A DNA stretch of 64,000 nt from Gastranaerophilus sp944325835 (GTDB taxonomy: Bacteria > Cyanobacteriota > Vampirovibrionia > Gastranaerophilales > Gastranaerophilaceae). Below, piece after piece: positions 9,901 to 16,463 of this stretch. The stretch spans positions 806,001 to 870,000 of the forward strand of contig OZ007029.1 in assembly GCA_963931575.1 (NCBI GenBank), read 5' to 3'. Position numbers and translations under genes: made by a program. Every line of letters starts with the position of its first letter. Positions within the stretch are counted from its first letter, which is position 1. Below the pieces are notes generated by a model that did no database searches, had not been told where the DNA came from, and saw only the letters and a list, made by a program, of their open reading frames with translations.

Positions 9901-10634
9901 GGTTTCTTTTTTTGTGCTTCAAGTCTGGCTTCCTCATCGGCTCTTTTTCTGACTTCTTCTGCCGCAATAGCTTTTTTGCCGGATTCTGTATTTGCCCAGC
10001 GCTTATCCAGAACAGCTGCATCCTCAGAATAATCAGCCATGTTTTTTAGAGCTTCTGAATGTTCGCCTAAGAGTGTTATTTTTTGTCCGACTGTAAACCA
10101 GCCTTTTTTATTCGTTTGCTTTTGCAAATGTTTAATAAAGGCTTCCGCATCATCACCTTGCAAGCCAAATTTTTGTGCAAGTTTTTCCGGAGTATCGCCC
10201 GGTTGAACAGTATAATTCGTGAACACCTGTTTTGTTTCGGCAGGGTGTGGGGTGCCCTTAACAGATTGTTCCGGTTGAGCGTCATCATCCGGTAATGAAT
10301 CAATTAGTGAAGTCAATTTATTTACGTCAAAATGTCTTTGTTTTAAATCCGGCCCGATTTGACCGTAGCCGAACATCATGTTTAACTCGTCCTGGCTTAC
10401 GCTGTTGCCGCTGGCTTGATATTGTAAAAGAGTGTTTTTAATCCGGTTGATTTCGGCTTCATCAAAGACATTATTAGCGTTACCGCCGTTATCGGCCGTA
10501 TCAAATCTGGCAAAAACAGAACCTTCAGTCGACTTACCGATAAGTTTATCCAGCTTTTTCAGGTTAACCGTTTTACCGTTGTATAGTTTTATATTAATTT
10601 GATTTCCGTCTTGTCCGCCTACATTGCCTGACAT
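6996..10634 (-). CDS. giant multidomain peptidoglycan-hydrolase-like protein (LysM, SLT-like, NlpC/CHAP-like)
   Basis: 1212 aa with no obvious signal peptide. In order: an N-terminal segment with an EF-hand-like acidic loop (FDTADNGG, about 44-61); a LysM domain (YTVQPGDTPEKLAQKFG to TVGQKITLL, 141-189) that would bind peptidoglycan; a coiled, Lys/Pro-rich linker (about 210-260 and 400-440); a lysozyme/transglycosylase-like region (about 620-815) with the catalytic-type Glu in GIAEQETHFG (Glu637) and SYGMTQVK; and a C-terminal papain-like/NlpC-CHAP-like region (about 1068-1212) with GGLCLTGIK and GHAFITNGNGQGY supplying Cys and His. Shine-Dalgarno GAGGTAA precedes the ATG. A dual-activity wall hydrolase is inferred; export without a signal peptide is unexplained. 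Confidence 0.7.
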   Translation of the reverse strand: MSGNVGGQDGNQINIKLYNGKTVNLKKLDKLIGKSTEGSVFARFDTADNGGNANNVFDEAEINRIKNTLLQYQASGNSVSQDELNMMFGYGQIGPDLKQRHFDVNKLTSLIDSLPDDDAQPEQSVKGTPHPAETKQVFTNYTVQPGDTPEKLAQKFGLQGDDAEAFIKHLQKQTNKKGWFTVGQKITLLGEHSEALKNMADYSEDAAVLDKRWANTESGKKAIAAEEVRKRADEEARLEAQKKKPVSPPPPKDTTPASQRLVIASVRNNGKAAAAVLKEQISWASFNDNTRAKLAEKVTNQNVAYVLEAYPDLVTDIDDEWGMDVKDVKKYVVEPLNKRLRELGMNKHCLPNDLSKFKMEDLEKACGNLAALIRKTDAENGYVFKPAAGDEGKVHQPRLSSQRGHVALPSAQKSVPKAPAQSPKPAESKETPVKPEEKEYWKYLSMEELSYPEPLQDRLFELRRYGIEVTVNKTRDGYRLDLNENAQNIERYTRPMFSMDSPIPATEAGPQKVTDLLNLFGNEKSLILDKEGNLVSQSQKFADKTVVTQYDADEKPIHTETNYKKYVSYSPVDKQRVVNDDVATDIEINRPEHLNEAGTEFADSLEDNKAALMKTLGLDNEQYNNLANLAMGIAEQETHFGASRYTTRAGETNTQWRNLAKQTMDAVYYSEDLPDFVKDTVFALGGTMSSSVEEYYQKYTDGTKSYGMTQVKVDEFIKDSPVLKKQLAAFGINSGEDIRKSPEKQAIATIIILNNKRIVAESSTWQKRLADNNANITDKNQQITQNDLIALLYNGNSSKTDLLKKGQLTISDAPYARNVRSYVKFYYEVSEDELSRHRADALGTESQGNNGRLGTVIFMPTAYTTDVTNSKEDLQTLEEALNNNSSIPQQLKEQLIMAARKNEIAFGYGLSTDEAASITAADATLILDKLNGLKDRITNLVDPAKIRAEAQKVQDDFRSDYLESRQVIVNDGDVPAGSIIPALGSGDIVDERLDYNRETVVTRAHRAGRGGGAQRAISRDAAAIAAGNYRGFAVQKDLGVNPYDANGNYLPQAQRELAEYASQVTKDMGTGGLCLTGIKASFESAGIIEKGEVVYPKGHKDWGKPIENAKDLRFYLDSHPEKFEEVKYVSLGNGTSRELNASDIKNLPAGYIGVFIPGDGFEEQAGHAFITNGNGQGYADEVDNLRWDDFKSSGAGNGKGEHGTFKIYRLKV

Positions 10635-10722
10635 AAATTACCTCAAATTTACATAACATAAGGTATGTCGGCAGTTAAACGATAAAAGTTTAATTATATT
10701 AAGGAAAATTTACAAAGTGAAA

Positions 10723-11418
10723 TTAGCTTTTAACAGGCATACGGCCGCAGGATTTATCCTCATCACAGAAACCGAGTCTTTCGCATTTCGGGACAAGATA
10801 CGGCTTAAGCCATGGTTCTTCTTTTATAAGTTCATCGCACATCATCTTAACCATAGTACGGATTTCATACTGGGCGCGTGTGCAGAGGCGCAGATTTGCG
10901 ATATGAATCATTTCTCTAAGATTCAGGCTGCAAACAAGGGAGCTGGCAGCAGCGTTTGGAAGCACAAAACGCGCATCTTCTGCCGGAATTCCGGCGTCAA
11001 CAAATTCCTGATACTTTTTAGAAATTTCGCCCATAAAATCCTGAAACTTTGCTTTTAATTCAGGGTTTCTGTCGATTGTCGGCGGAATAATATAGTCAAA
11101 TTCGCCTTTTTCTTTAACATATCTCTGGGATTTTTGCGAAAATGACATGTGGCGGTGGCGCACAAGCTGGTGCGTGCAGGCACGCGAAACATTTGAAATA
11201 GCAAACGTTACCTGTATATGTTCAATTGTTGAATAGTGACCGGACGAAATAACGCGTTCAATAAGTTTAAGCATTTTTTCTTTATCGTCGGTCGAATTAT
11301 AAATATTTATCGGATAATCTGCACTGTAACAGGTTCTGCAGGCTGTATAGACAGTCTTTAGCATATTATCCGGCTTTGAAATCAGATTAACTACAGGTTT
11401 ATTATTTTCATTTGTCAT
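10723..11418 (-). CDS. thyX: flavin-dependent thymidylate synthase
   Basis: ThyX makes dTMP from dUMP using methylene-tetrahydrofolate, FAD and NADPH. The 231-aa protein has the signature RHRHMSFSQKSQRY, the equivalent of the RHRxxS ThyX motif, plus STIEHIQVTFAI and the C-terminal NLREMIHIANLRL and AQYEIRTMV segments. I chose the ATG at 11418 instead of an in-frame GTG nine bases earlier because GGGAG then sits 8 nt upstream. Use of ThyX instead of ThyA suits an anaerobe or microaerophile. The gene stands alone, divergent from the ABC permease pair. Confidence 0.95.
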   Translation of the reverse strand: MTNENNKPVVNLISKPDNMLKTVYTACRTCYSADYPINIYNSTDDKEKMLKLIERVISSGHYSTIEHIQVTFAISNVSRACTHQLVRHRHMSFSQKSQRYVKEKGEFDYIIPPTIDRNPELKAKFQDFMGEISKKYQEFVDAGIPAEDARFVLPNAAASSLVCSLNLREMIHIANLRLCTRAQYEIRTMVKMMCDELIKEEPWLKPYLVPKCERLGFCDEDKSCGRMPVKS

Positions 11419-11475
11419 TTCACACACTCCCGATAAACTACTCTTTATAATTTATAATATAACATCATAAGCTAT

Positions 11476-11510
11476 TTGCAACTTGGTAAATTTTTGTATA
11501 TAATTCACTT
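11476..11510 (+). promoter_or_regulatory. promoter giving a probably leaderless transcript of the ABC permease operon
   Basis: TTGCAA (11476-11481), 17-bp spacer, TATAAT (11499-11504), then only six bases before the ATG at 11511. There is no Shine-Dalgarno in that space. The expected start site is the A of ATG. Confidence 0.65.
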
Positions 11511-12383
11511 ATGTATAAGTTTTACGGGAAATATATGCCTTATTTATTTCTGGTGCCTGCGTTTGTGTTGTTGGGAATTTTCTTTTTTCTCCCGTTTTTG
11601 CAAACGATTTTCCTGAGTTTTTCGGATTATTCAAGCAGTCTATACAATCCGGTTTTTGCCGGCTTAGGAAATTATTCGGCTGTGTTGAAAGATCCTGTTT
11701 TTATGAAAGTTCTTGGAAATACTTTTTTGTATCTGGTTATTGCGGTACCGTTTTTGACGGTTTTCCCGCTATTTCTGGCGGTGCTGATTAACCGGAAACT
11801 CCGTGCAATAAATTTATACAAGGTTTTAATATATCTTCCTGTAGTTGTTTCTATTGTTGTTTGTTCAATTGCGTTTAAATGGCTTTATGCAGATCAGGGA
11901 ATTTTAAATTATTTGCTTTCTCGGCTCCATATTAGTCCGGTGGCATGGCTTACGGATACGAGATTTGCGCTGGTGTCGGTTGCGCTTGTGACTATCTGGA
12001 AGGGTATCGGCTATTATATGGTTATTTATCTTGCTGCACTGATGAGTGTACCTAAGGAGCTTTATGAGGCGTGTGAAATTGACGGGGCAAACTTATGGCA
12101 GAAGCATTTGACTGTAACCATTCCTCATTTGATGCCGACAATTGCCCTTGTTTCAACAATAAGCGCAATTTCTGCAATGAAAGTCTTTGCTGAAATCTAT
12201 GTTATGACAAAGGGCGGGCCGCTAAATTCTTCCAAAACCATTGTCTACTATATTTATGAGCGCGCCTTTGAAAACCTTGATTTAGGTATTGCGTCTGCCA
12301 TGGCGGTAATTCTTCTTGTAATTGTTCTGTTGCTTTCGTGTATAAACATATTCTGCTTTGAGAGGGATAAATACCGGCTATGA
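11511..12383 (+). CDS. carbohydrate ABC transporter permease, MalF/UgpA type
   Basis: The 290-aa inner-membrane permease has six hydrophobic segments starting with FLVPAFVLLGIFFFLPF (residues about 13-29) and the EAA loop that docks on the ATPase, ELYEACEIDGANLWQKHLTV (about 184-203) followed by IPHLMPT. This is the CUT1-type sugar-importer family. It overlaps the next permease gene by four bases (ATGA), so the two form a heterodimer. No solute-binding protein or ATPase gene is adjacent; a shared MsmK/UgpC-like ATPase elsewhere is likely. The substrate cannot be read from sequence. The promoter upstream implies leaderless translation. Confidence 0.9.
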   Translation: MYKFYGKYMPYLFLVPAFVLLGIFFFLPFLQTIFLSFSDYSSSLYNPVFAGLGNYSAVLKDPVFMKVLGNTFLYLVIAVPFLTVFPLFLAVLINRKLRAINLYKVLIYLPVVVSIVVCSIAFKWLYADQGILNYLLSRLHISPVAWLTDTRFALVSVALVTIWKGIGYYMVIYLAALMSVPKELYEACEIDGANLWQKHLTVTIPHLMPTIALVSTISAISAMKVFAEIYVMTKGGPLNSSKTIVYYIYERAFENLDLGIASAMAVILLVIVLLLSCINIFCFERDKYRL

Positions 12384-13216
12384 AATTAAAAAACGCATTT
12401 TCACATATAATTTTAATAATAGTATCCCTTCTGTCGGTTTTCCCGTTTTTATGGCTGATATCAACCTCTTTAAAAGGCGCGGGCGAGAATATTTTTGCCT
12501 ATCCGCCAAATTTTATCCCTGCTGATTTTACGTTTGAAAATTATACGGGTGTCTGGGCAAGAGTAAACTTTCTGAGATATTTCTTTAATAGCGCTGTGGT
12601 GGCGCTGTTCACAGTAATTTTAAACATTATTTTTTCATCAATGGCAGCGTATCCGCTTGCAAGAATGGATTTTAAAGGTAAAAAGATTGCATTTTTTGCA
12701 ACTCTTGCAACAATTATGGTGCCGTTTCAGGCGATTATGCTTCCGGTTTATCTGATAATTCTAAAATTTAACCTGATTGACTCTGCCGGAGCTGTGCAGG
12801 GATATCTGGGTTTAATTTTGCCGTTTGCGGTGAACGCTTTCGGAATTTTTCTTATGCGCCAGGCGTTTTTATCTATCCCGAAAGAAATGGAAGAGGCTGC
12901 AATTGTTGACGGGTGTAATTCGTGGCAGATATTTTTCAAAGTGCTTATGCCTATGGTGAAACCTACGCTTGCAATTCTTGCAATTTTTACCTTTATTGGT
13001 TCGTGGGGTGAATTTCTCTGGCCAAGCATTGTCTTAAACGATGAAAAAATGTTTACACTTCCTGTCGGAATAAATAATTTGCAGGGAATGTTCAGTTCTA
13101 ACTGGCGCTATATTGCAGCAGGCTCAATCATTTCAATAATTCCTATTATAATATTTTTCCTCTCCCTGCAAAAATTCTTTATCTCCGGCGAAAATGAGGG
13201 CGCAGTTAAAGGGTAA
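12380..13216 (+). CDS. carbohydrate ABC transporter permease, MalG/UgpE type
   Basis: A 278-aa second permease with six membrane segments and the EAA loop EMEEAAIVDGCNSWQIFFKV (about 170-189) followed by LMPMVKP. FAYPPNFIPADFTFENYTGV near residue 34 is the typical periplasmic segment of MalG-type subunits. It pairs with the MalF-type permease whose stop codon it overlaps. There is no terminator hairpin that I can see in the 128 bases before the next gene. Substrate unknown; the pair lacks its binding protein and ATPase locally. Confidence 0.9.
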   Translation: MKLKNAFSHIILIIVSLLSVFPFLWLISTSLKGAGENIFAYPPNFIPADFTFENYTGVWARVNFLRYFFNSAVVALFTVILNIIFSSMAAYPLARMDFKGKKIAFFATLATIMVPFQAIMLPVYLIILKFNLIDSAGAVQGYLGLILPFAVNAFGIFLMRQAFLSIPKEMEEAAIVDGCNSWQIFFKVLMPMVKPTLAILAIFTFIGSWGEFLWPSIVLNDEKMFTLPVGINNLQGMFSSNWRYIAAGSIISIIPIIIFFLSLQKFFISGENEGAVKG

Positions 13217-13269
13217 AGCGACCGGTGTATAACTCTTTCCCGGACAGGTAATATTTCTTAATGTATTAA

Positions 13270-13298
13270 TTGACAATATATCCTTTTTATAGTTTATT
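13270..13298 (+). promoter_or_regulatory. possible promoter of the 13345 gene
   Basis: TTGACA, a perfect -35 box, at 13270-13275; 17 bases later TTTATT (13293-13298) is a weak -10. The rest of the 13217-13344 gap shows nothing else except AAGGGGC, a ribosome binding site before the ATG. Confidence 0.35.
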
Positions 13299-13344
13299 AG
13301 AGAAGTAACTACTAAACTAATAGTATTAAGGGGCTTAGAGATTT

Positions 13345-14946
13345 ATGAGAGTTTATGCTATAGGCAAAACGCCGCCTGCTTGTTGTGCTGTTAAAAATCA
13401 GAAAAAACGCGAAAATATAAATTTTAACGGTTTTAAAATGCACCTTCTGGATTGTGGTGAACACGCCGATACAATGCTGCATTTTGCAAAAGCTATCGGG
13501 TCTGATATCGCAAATTATACGACTATGACACTGCACGAAATTGAGCCTTTAACTTATAATAAGGGGCTTAAAAGCTTATTTTCGCTTGATAAAGAGTTGA
13601 CAAGACTTGATGCCGAAAATATTGTTAAACCAAATGACTTTGTTGCAATTCCATGCACGGCGCCGATAGAACTCAATGATTTAAGCTATCATTACAACAG
13701 AATAAATTCTTCCGGTGAAAAATTTACTCCTCAAAACATCAAAAGTAAAAAAGATCTTATTATAAAATTCTTAGAAAGTAATACTTCAAATGTAGCCATG
13801 GATAAGGATGCCCAGGGGTTTCATTACCTTGCCGGCATTATAAAAACCATTAATAATATGGTTAAAAAGGGTGTAAATATATATATTCCTGCCGATCATC
13901 CGCTTGAGGCTGCAATTAAATGGCACGCAAAAGACCGCGGGCTTAATAATGCATTATATAAATATATTGCAACTGGTAATGATGAAGGCGGAAAAATTAA
14001 CGGAATTATTCAGGAGTTAAAATCCAAAAATGCCTACAAATTTAATTTATTAACACTTTCGGATGCGCATATCGTAAATTTACAAAACCGCCTTGAAAAC
14101 GGGGATTATATATTTTCAGCGTACGATTCCTGCGTAACCGACAGGGCCAGAGGAGTTTATAATTTTTATCCGGTACGTGATAGATCCGGTAATATTCAGG
14201 GATTCAGTTTTACGGACAGAAGTTCCATTCATTATACAGTTGCGGAATACGCAGGAAGTCAGGATATTGCCGATATCGCCCAGTTTGTAGGGCTTAAAAC
14301 ATCTGACTTTTCGTATGAAGGAAACCTTATAAGAATAATGCAGCAGCTAATAAGCTGGGAAGAACCGATTAATAAGATGCCTAATATTCTTTATCCGGTA
14401 GGAAGTATCTATTCTCCAAAAAGGCTTAGGGAAGAAAAAATAGCAGAAAAAGGCTTATACGTTGACCGAAATGAAAAATTATTCTTTGATAAAAACAGCG
14501 ATAATGAATTTATATTCCGCAAATGCGACTGCGAAGGCTCCGGACGCCCGAGTGTAGTTTCTATGTGGGGGAATTGTTTTGCGACAATAAACTTTATGAC
14601 TAAAAGTGTCAGAGCACAGTTGAAAAATCTGTTTGAAGTAAAAATTCCGCGCTTGCTGCAAATAGCAGATGAAAGCGAACAGGCAGAATGCTATCCTGCT
14701 GCTGAAAATATTCTAAAGAAAGCTCTGGAACTTTCAAAACCGGAAGTCCGCCGCCCCGGTTTCAGAACTGAGCGTGAATACGAAATTTATACAAAGCTTT
14801 ATAGTCTTTATGTTAAACAGGGCAAGGCTGACGATGCCGAAAAACTTGTTTATGAGGCCTTCCCTGACGGTAATGAAAATATGTATAAATACATAAGAGA
14901 AAAAGTTGCGGAAATGAGGAAGGGAATCGCAAATGATAAGACTTGA
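13345..14946 (+). CDS. orphan protein with N-terminal FNG motif, unknown function
   Basis: The 533 aa match no family I recognise. The N-terminus has a Cys pair (13-14) and an Ile-Asn-Phe-Asn-Gly motif (25-29), directly followed by FKMHLLDCGEHADTMLHFA. The middle is a globular alpha/beta-looking region; the C-terminus (about 430-515) is helical and TPR-like (ESEQAECYPAAENILKKALEL, then YSLYVKQGKADDAEKL). No signal peptide or membrane helix. AAGGGG lies 11 nt before the ATG. The stop overlaps the following amidohydrolase gene by 14 bases, so the two products probably act together. Both carry a Phe-Gly motif near the N-terminus. Confidence 0.7.
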   Translation: MRVYAIGKTPPACCAVKNQKKRENINFNGFKMHLLDCGEHADTMLHFAKAIGSDIANYTTMTLHEIEPLTYNKGLKSLFSLDKELTRLDAENIVKPNDFVAIPCTAPIELNDLSYHYNRINSSGEKFTPQNIKSKKDLIIKFLESNTSNVAMDKDAQGFHYLAGIIKTINNMVKKGVNIYIPADHPLEAAIKWHAKDRGLNNALYKYIATGNDEGGKINGIIQELKSKNAYKFNLLTLSDAHIVNLQNRLENGDYIFSAYDSCVTDRARGVYNFYPVRDRSGNIQGFSFTDRSSIHYTVAEYAGSQDIADIAQFVGLKTSDFSYEGNLIRIMQQLISWEEPINKMPNILYPVGSIYSPKRLREEKIAEKGLYVDRNEKLFFDKNSDNEFIFRKCDCEGSGRPSVVSMWGNCFATINFMTKSVRAQLKNLFEVKIPRLLQIADESEQAECYPAAENILKKALELSKPEVRRPGFRTEREYEIYTKLYSLYVKQGKADDAEKLVYEAFPDGNENMYKYIREKVAEMRKGIANDKT

Positions 14947-16075
14947 TACCTGTCGTGTGAATTTCGGCGCAAGATTAATAGATATGCACGCACATGTCGG
15001 AAAGCACGAACATATTTATTACACAAAAGATATGCTGGATGTCTTTGTTAAGCAGCCGCTTCCGAATAATGATACCGTTGAAAAAATGATTGTTTCAGAT
15101 ACAGATACTTTCAAAGGCTTGAAAGACGAATACAACGGCAACAAAACTGCGCTTCAATCTCTGCAGGGTGATAATACCTACTCGCTTCTTGCAAGCTGCT
15201 CGCCTAAAAACGGGAATATCAGCAATATAGAAAGACTGCTCACGGACTTTCCGAATAGTTTTGTCGGCTTGAAGTTTCACCCTAATGATTTACATCTTCC
15301 GGTTTCAGATTCCAGATACCAGCCATATTTTGAATTCGCAAACAGAAATAAAATTCCTTGCTTATTCCATACGCAGGTTCCGGTAGACAGTGAGGGTAAA
15401 CTTTTCAGACTGCCGGACGGAACGCTTGATAAGTCGAAATTAGACCCGTTTGGTGATCCGGGGGCAATTTATGAAGCAGCAAGAAAATATAAAGACGCGC
15501 CGTTTATAATGGCTCACATGGGCGGCGGCTGGAATGAATCACACGAAAGAGCTATAGATGTTCTTGTGGAATCTGTAAAAAAAGGTGATGCGAACCTTTA
15601 TGCGGATATTTCCTGGGTAGATATCGACGCCAAACCTGTTGCAGGTCTACTTTCTCCCAAAGATCATATCGTAAAAGCAATTAAAAAATTAAAAGGTATA
15701 GGAGATCCCGACTGGAAGTTTGGAGATCAGTCTTTCAGGCTTATGTTTGGAACTGATGCGCCCATTGCCCGTTTTTGCGATAAAAATAATGCCCGCCTCT
15801 CTTATGCAAAATTTGTAGAAGAAATTAAAGCCGCAATCCGCGGAGATAAAGATCTTGCAAAAGAGTCAGAAAAAATAATTGAAGACCTTTTTTATAACAA
15901 CGCAAAGAAATTGTTTTTTCCGGAAAAAATCGCAGAAACCGCAGCAAATGCTGCAAAAAAATCTAAAAAAAGCGGCGGACGTGGTAAGATAATTGCCGGT
16001 GTCGCAACGGCAATTGCGGCAATCGGCGGCGGTGCTGCTGCTGTGCGCAGTCGAAAAACAAGTACTAAAAAATAA
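14933..16075 (+). CDS. TIM-barrel metal-dependent hydrolase (amidohydrolase 2/TatD-like) with C-terminal membrane helix
   Basis: 380 aa. The barrel begins with the metal-binding LIDMHAHVG (His19, His21), then GLKFHPND, LFHTQVP, APFIMAHMGGGW and LMFGTDAPIARF, the order of His and Asp ligands in the amidohydrolase superfamily. Unusually, a short extension with VNFGAR precedes the barrel, and after it come a Lys-rich linker and a hydrophobic segment (about 349-368) ending in RSRKTSTKK, so the enzyme may be tail-anchored with its domain on the cytoplasmic face. AGGAAGGG lies before the ATG, within the previous gene (14-base overlap). Substrate unknown. Confidence 0.75.
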   Translation: MIRLDTCRVNFGARLIDMHAHVGKHEHIYYTKDMLDVFVKQPLPNNDTVEKMIVSDTDTFKGLKDEYNGNKTALQSLQGDNTYSLLASCSPKNGNISNIERLLTDFPNSFVGLKFHPNDLHLPVSDSRYQPYFEFANRNKIPCLFHTQVPVDSEGKLFRLPDGTLDKSKLDPFGDPGAIYEAARKYKDAPFIMAHMGGGWNESHERAIDVLVESVKKGDANLYADISWVDIDAKPVAGLLSPKDHIVKAIKKLKGIGDPDWKFGDQSFRLMFGTDAPIARFCDKNNARLSYAKFVEEIKAAIRGDKDLAKESEKIIEDLFYNNAKKLFFPEKIAETAANAAKKSKKSGGRGKIIAGVATAIAAIGGGAAAVRSRKTSTKK

Positions 16076-16183
16076 ATGTAAAGAAATATATACTTAATAT
16101 ATACAAAATACGCAATTTTTCAATAAGTTTAGTTTTTATAAATATATACGGAAAGAGTATGAATTTATGAAAAGGAGTTATTA

Positions 16184-16372
16184 ATGGCTCGAATTTTGAT
16201 TTCAATGCCTGAGGATTTTCTTAACAAGATTGATCTTGTTGCAGACGGTGAAAACCGTTCCAGAAGCGAATTAATCAGAGAAGCGCTGCGTGTTTATATC
16301 CAAAAACAGCAAAGAGAAAGCCTATCTCATGCACAGCGTGATGCTGAATTGCTTGAAAGTATGATGTCTTAG
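16184..16372 (+). CDS. ribbon-helix-helix (CopG/NikR-type) DNA-binding protein
   Basis: 62 aa: a beta-strand ARILISMPEDFLNKID followed by NRSRSELIREALRVYI, the classic ribbon-helix-helix that dimerises and inserts its strand in the major groove, and an acidic helical tail. AAAAGGAG 7 nt before the ATG is a strong ribosome binding site. No toxin gene follows: two terminators come directly after, so it is not a visible toxin-antitoxin pair. Target unknown, perhaps itself. Confidence 0.85.
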   Translation: MARILISMPEDFLNKIDLVADGENRSRSELIREALRVYIQKQQRESLSHAQRDAELLESMMS

Positions 16373-16396
16373 GCTCTAATGATTTAACCAAAATTT

Positions 16397-16425
16397 AAAA
16401 ACGGCCTTCATTGAAGGTCGTTTTT
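16397..16425 (+). terminator. terminator after the ribbon-helix-helix gene
   Basis: CGGCCTTC/GAAGGTCG stem with one G-T pair, three-base loop, A-rich before and TTTTT after. Confidence 0.85.
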
Positions 16426-16431
16426 GTATAC

Positions 16432-16463
16432 AAAAAACCCGCTTTTGTAAGCGGGCTTTTTTT
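16432..16463. terminator. second, bidirectional terminator
   Basis: CCCGCTT/AAGCGGG (16438-16444 with 16449-16455), loop TTGT, with AAAAAA before and an eight-T run after; on the minus strand it ends the 634-aa gene that stops at 16464. Confidence 0.85.

Noticed and set aside
9532..10032. 166-aa plus-strand ORF
   Set aside because: Antisense shadow of the giant hydrolase, which has clear domains and a ribosome binding site.
16184..16372. Ribbon-helix-helix gene as an antitoxin
   Set aside because: No toxin gene follows; two terminators come directly after it.
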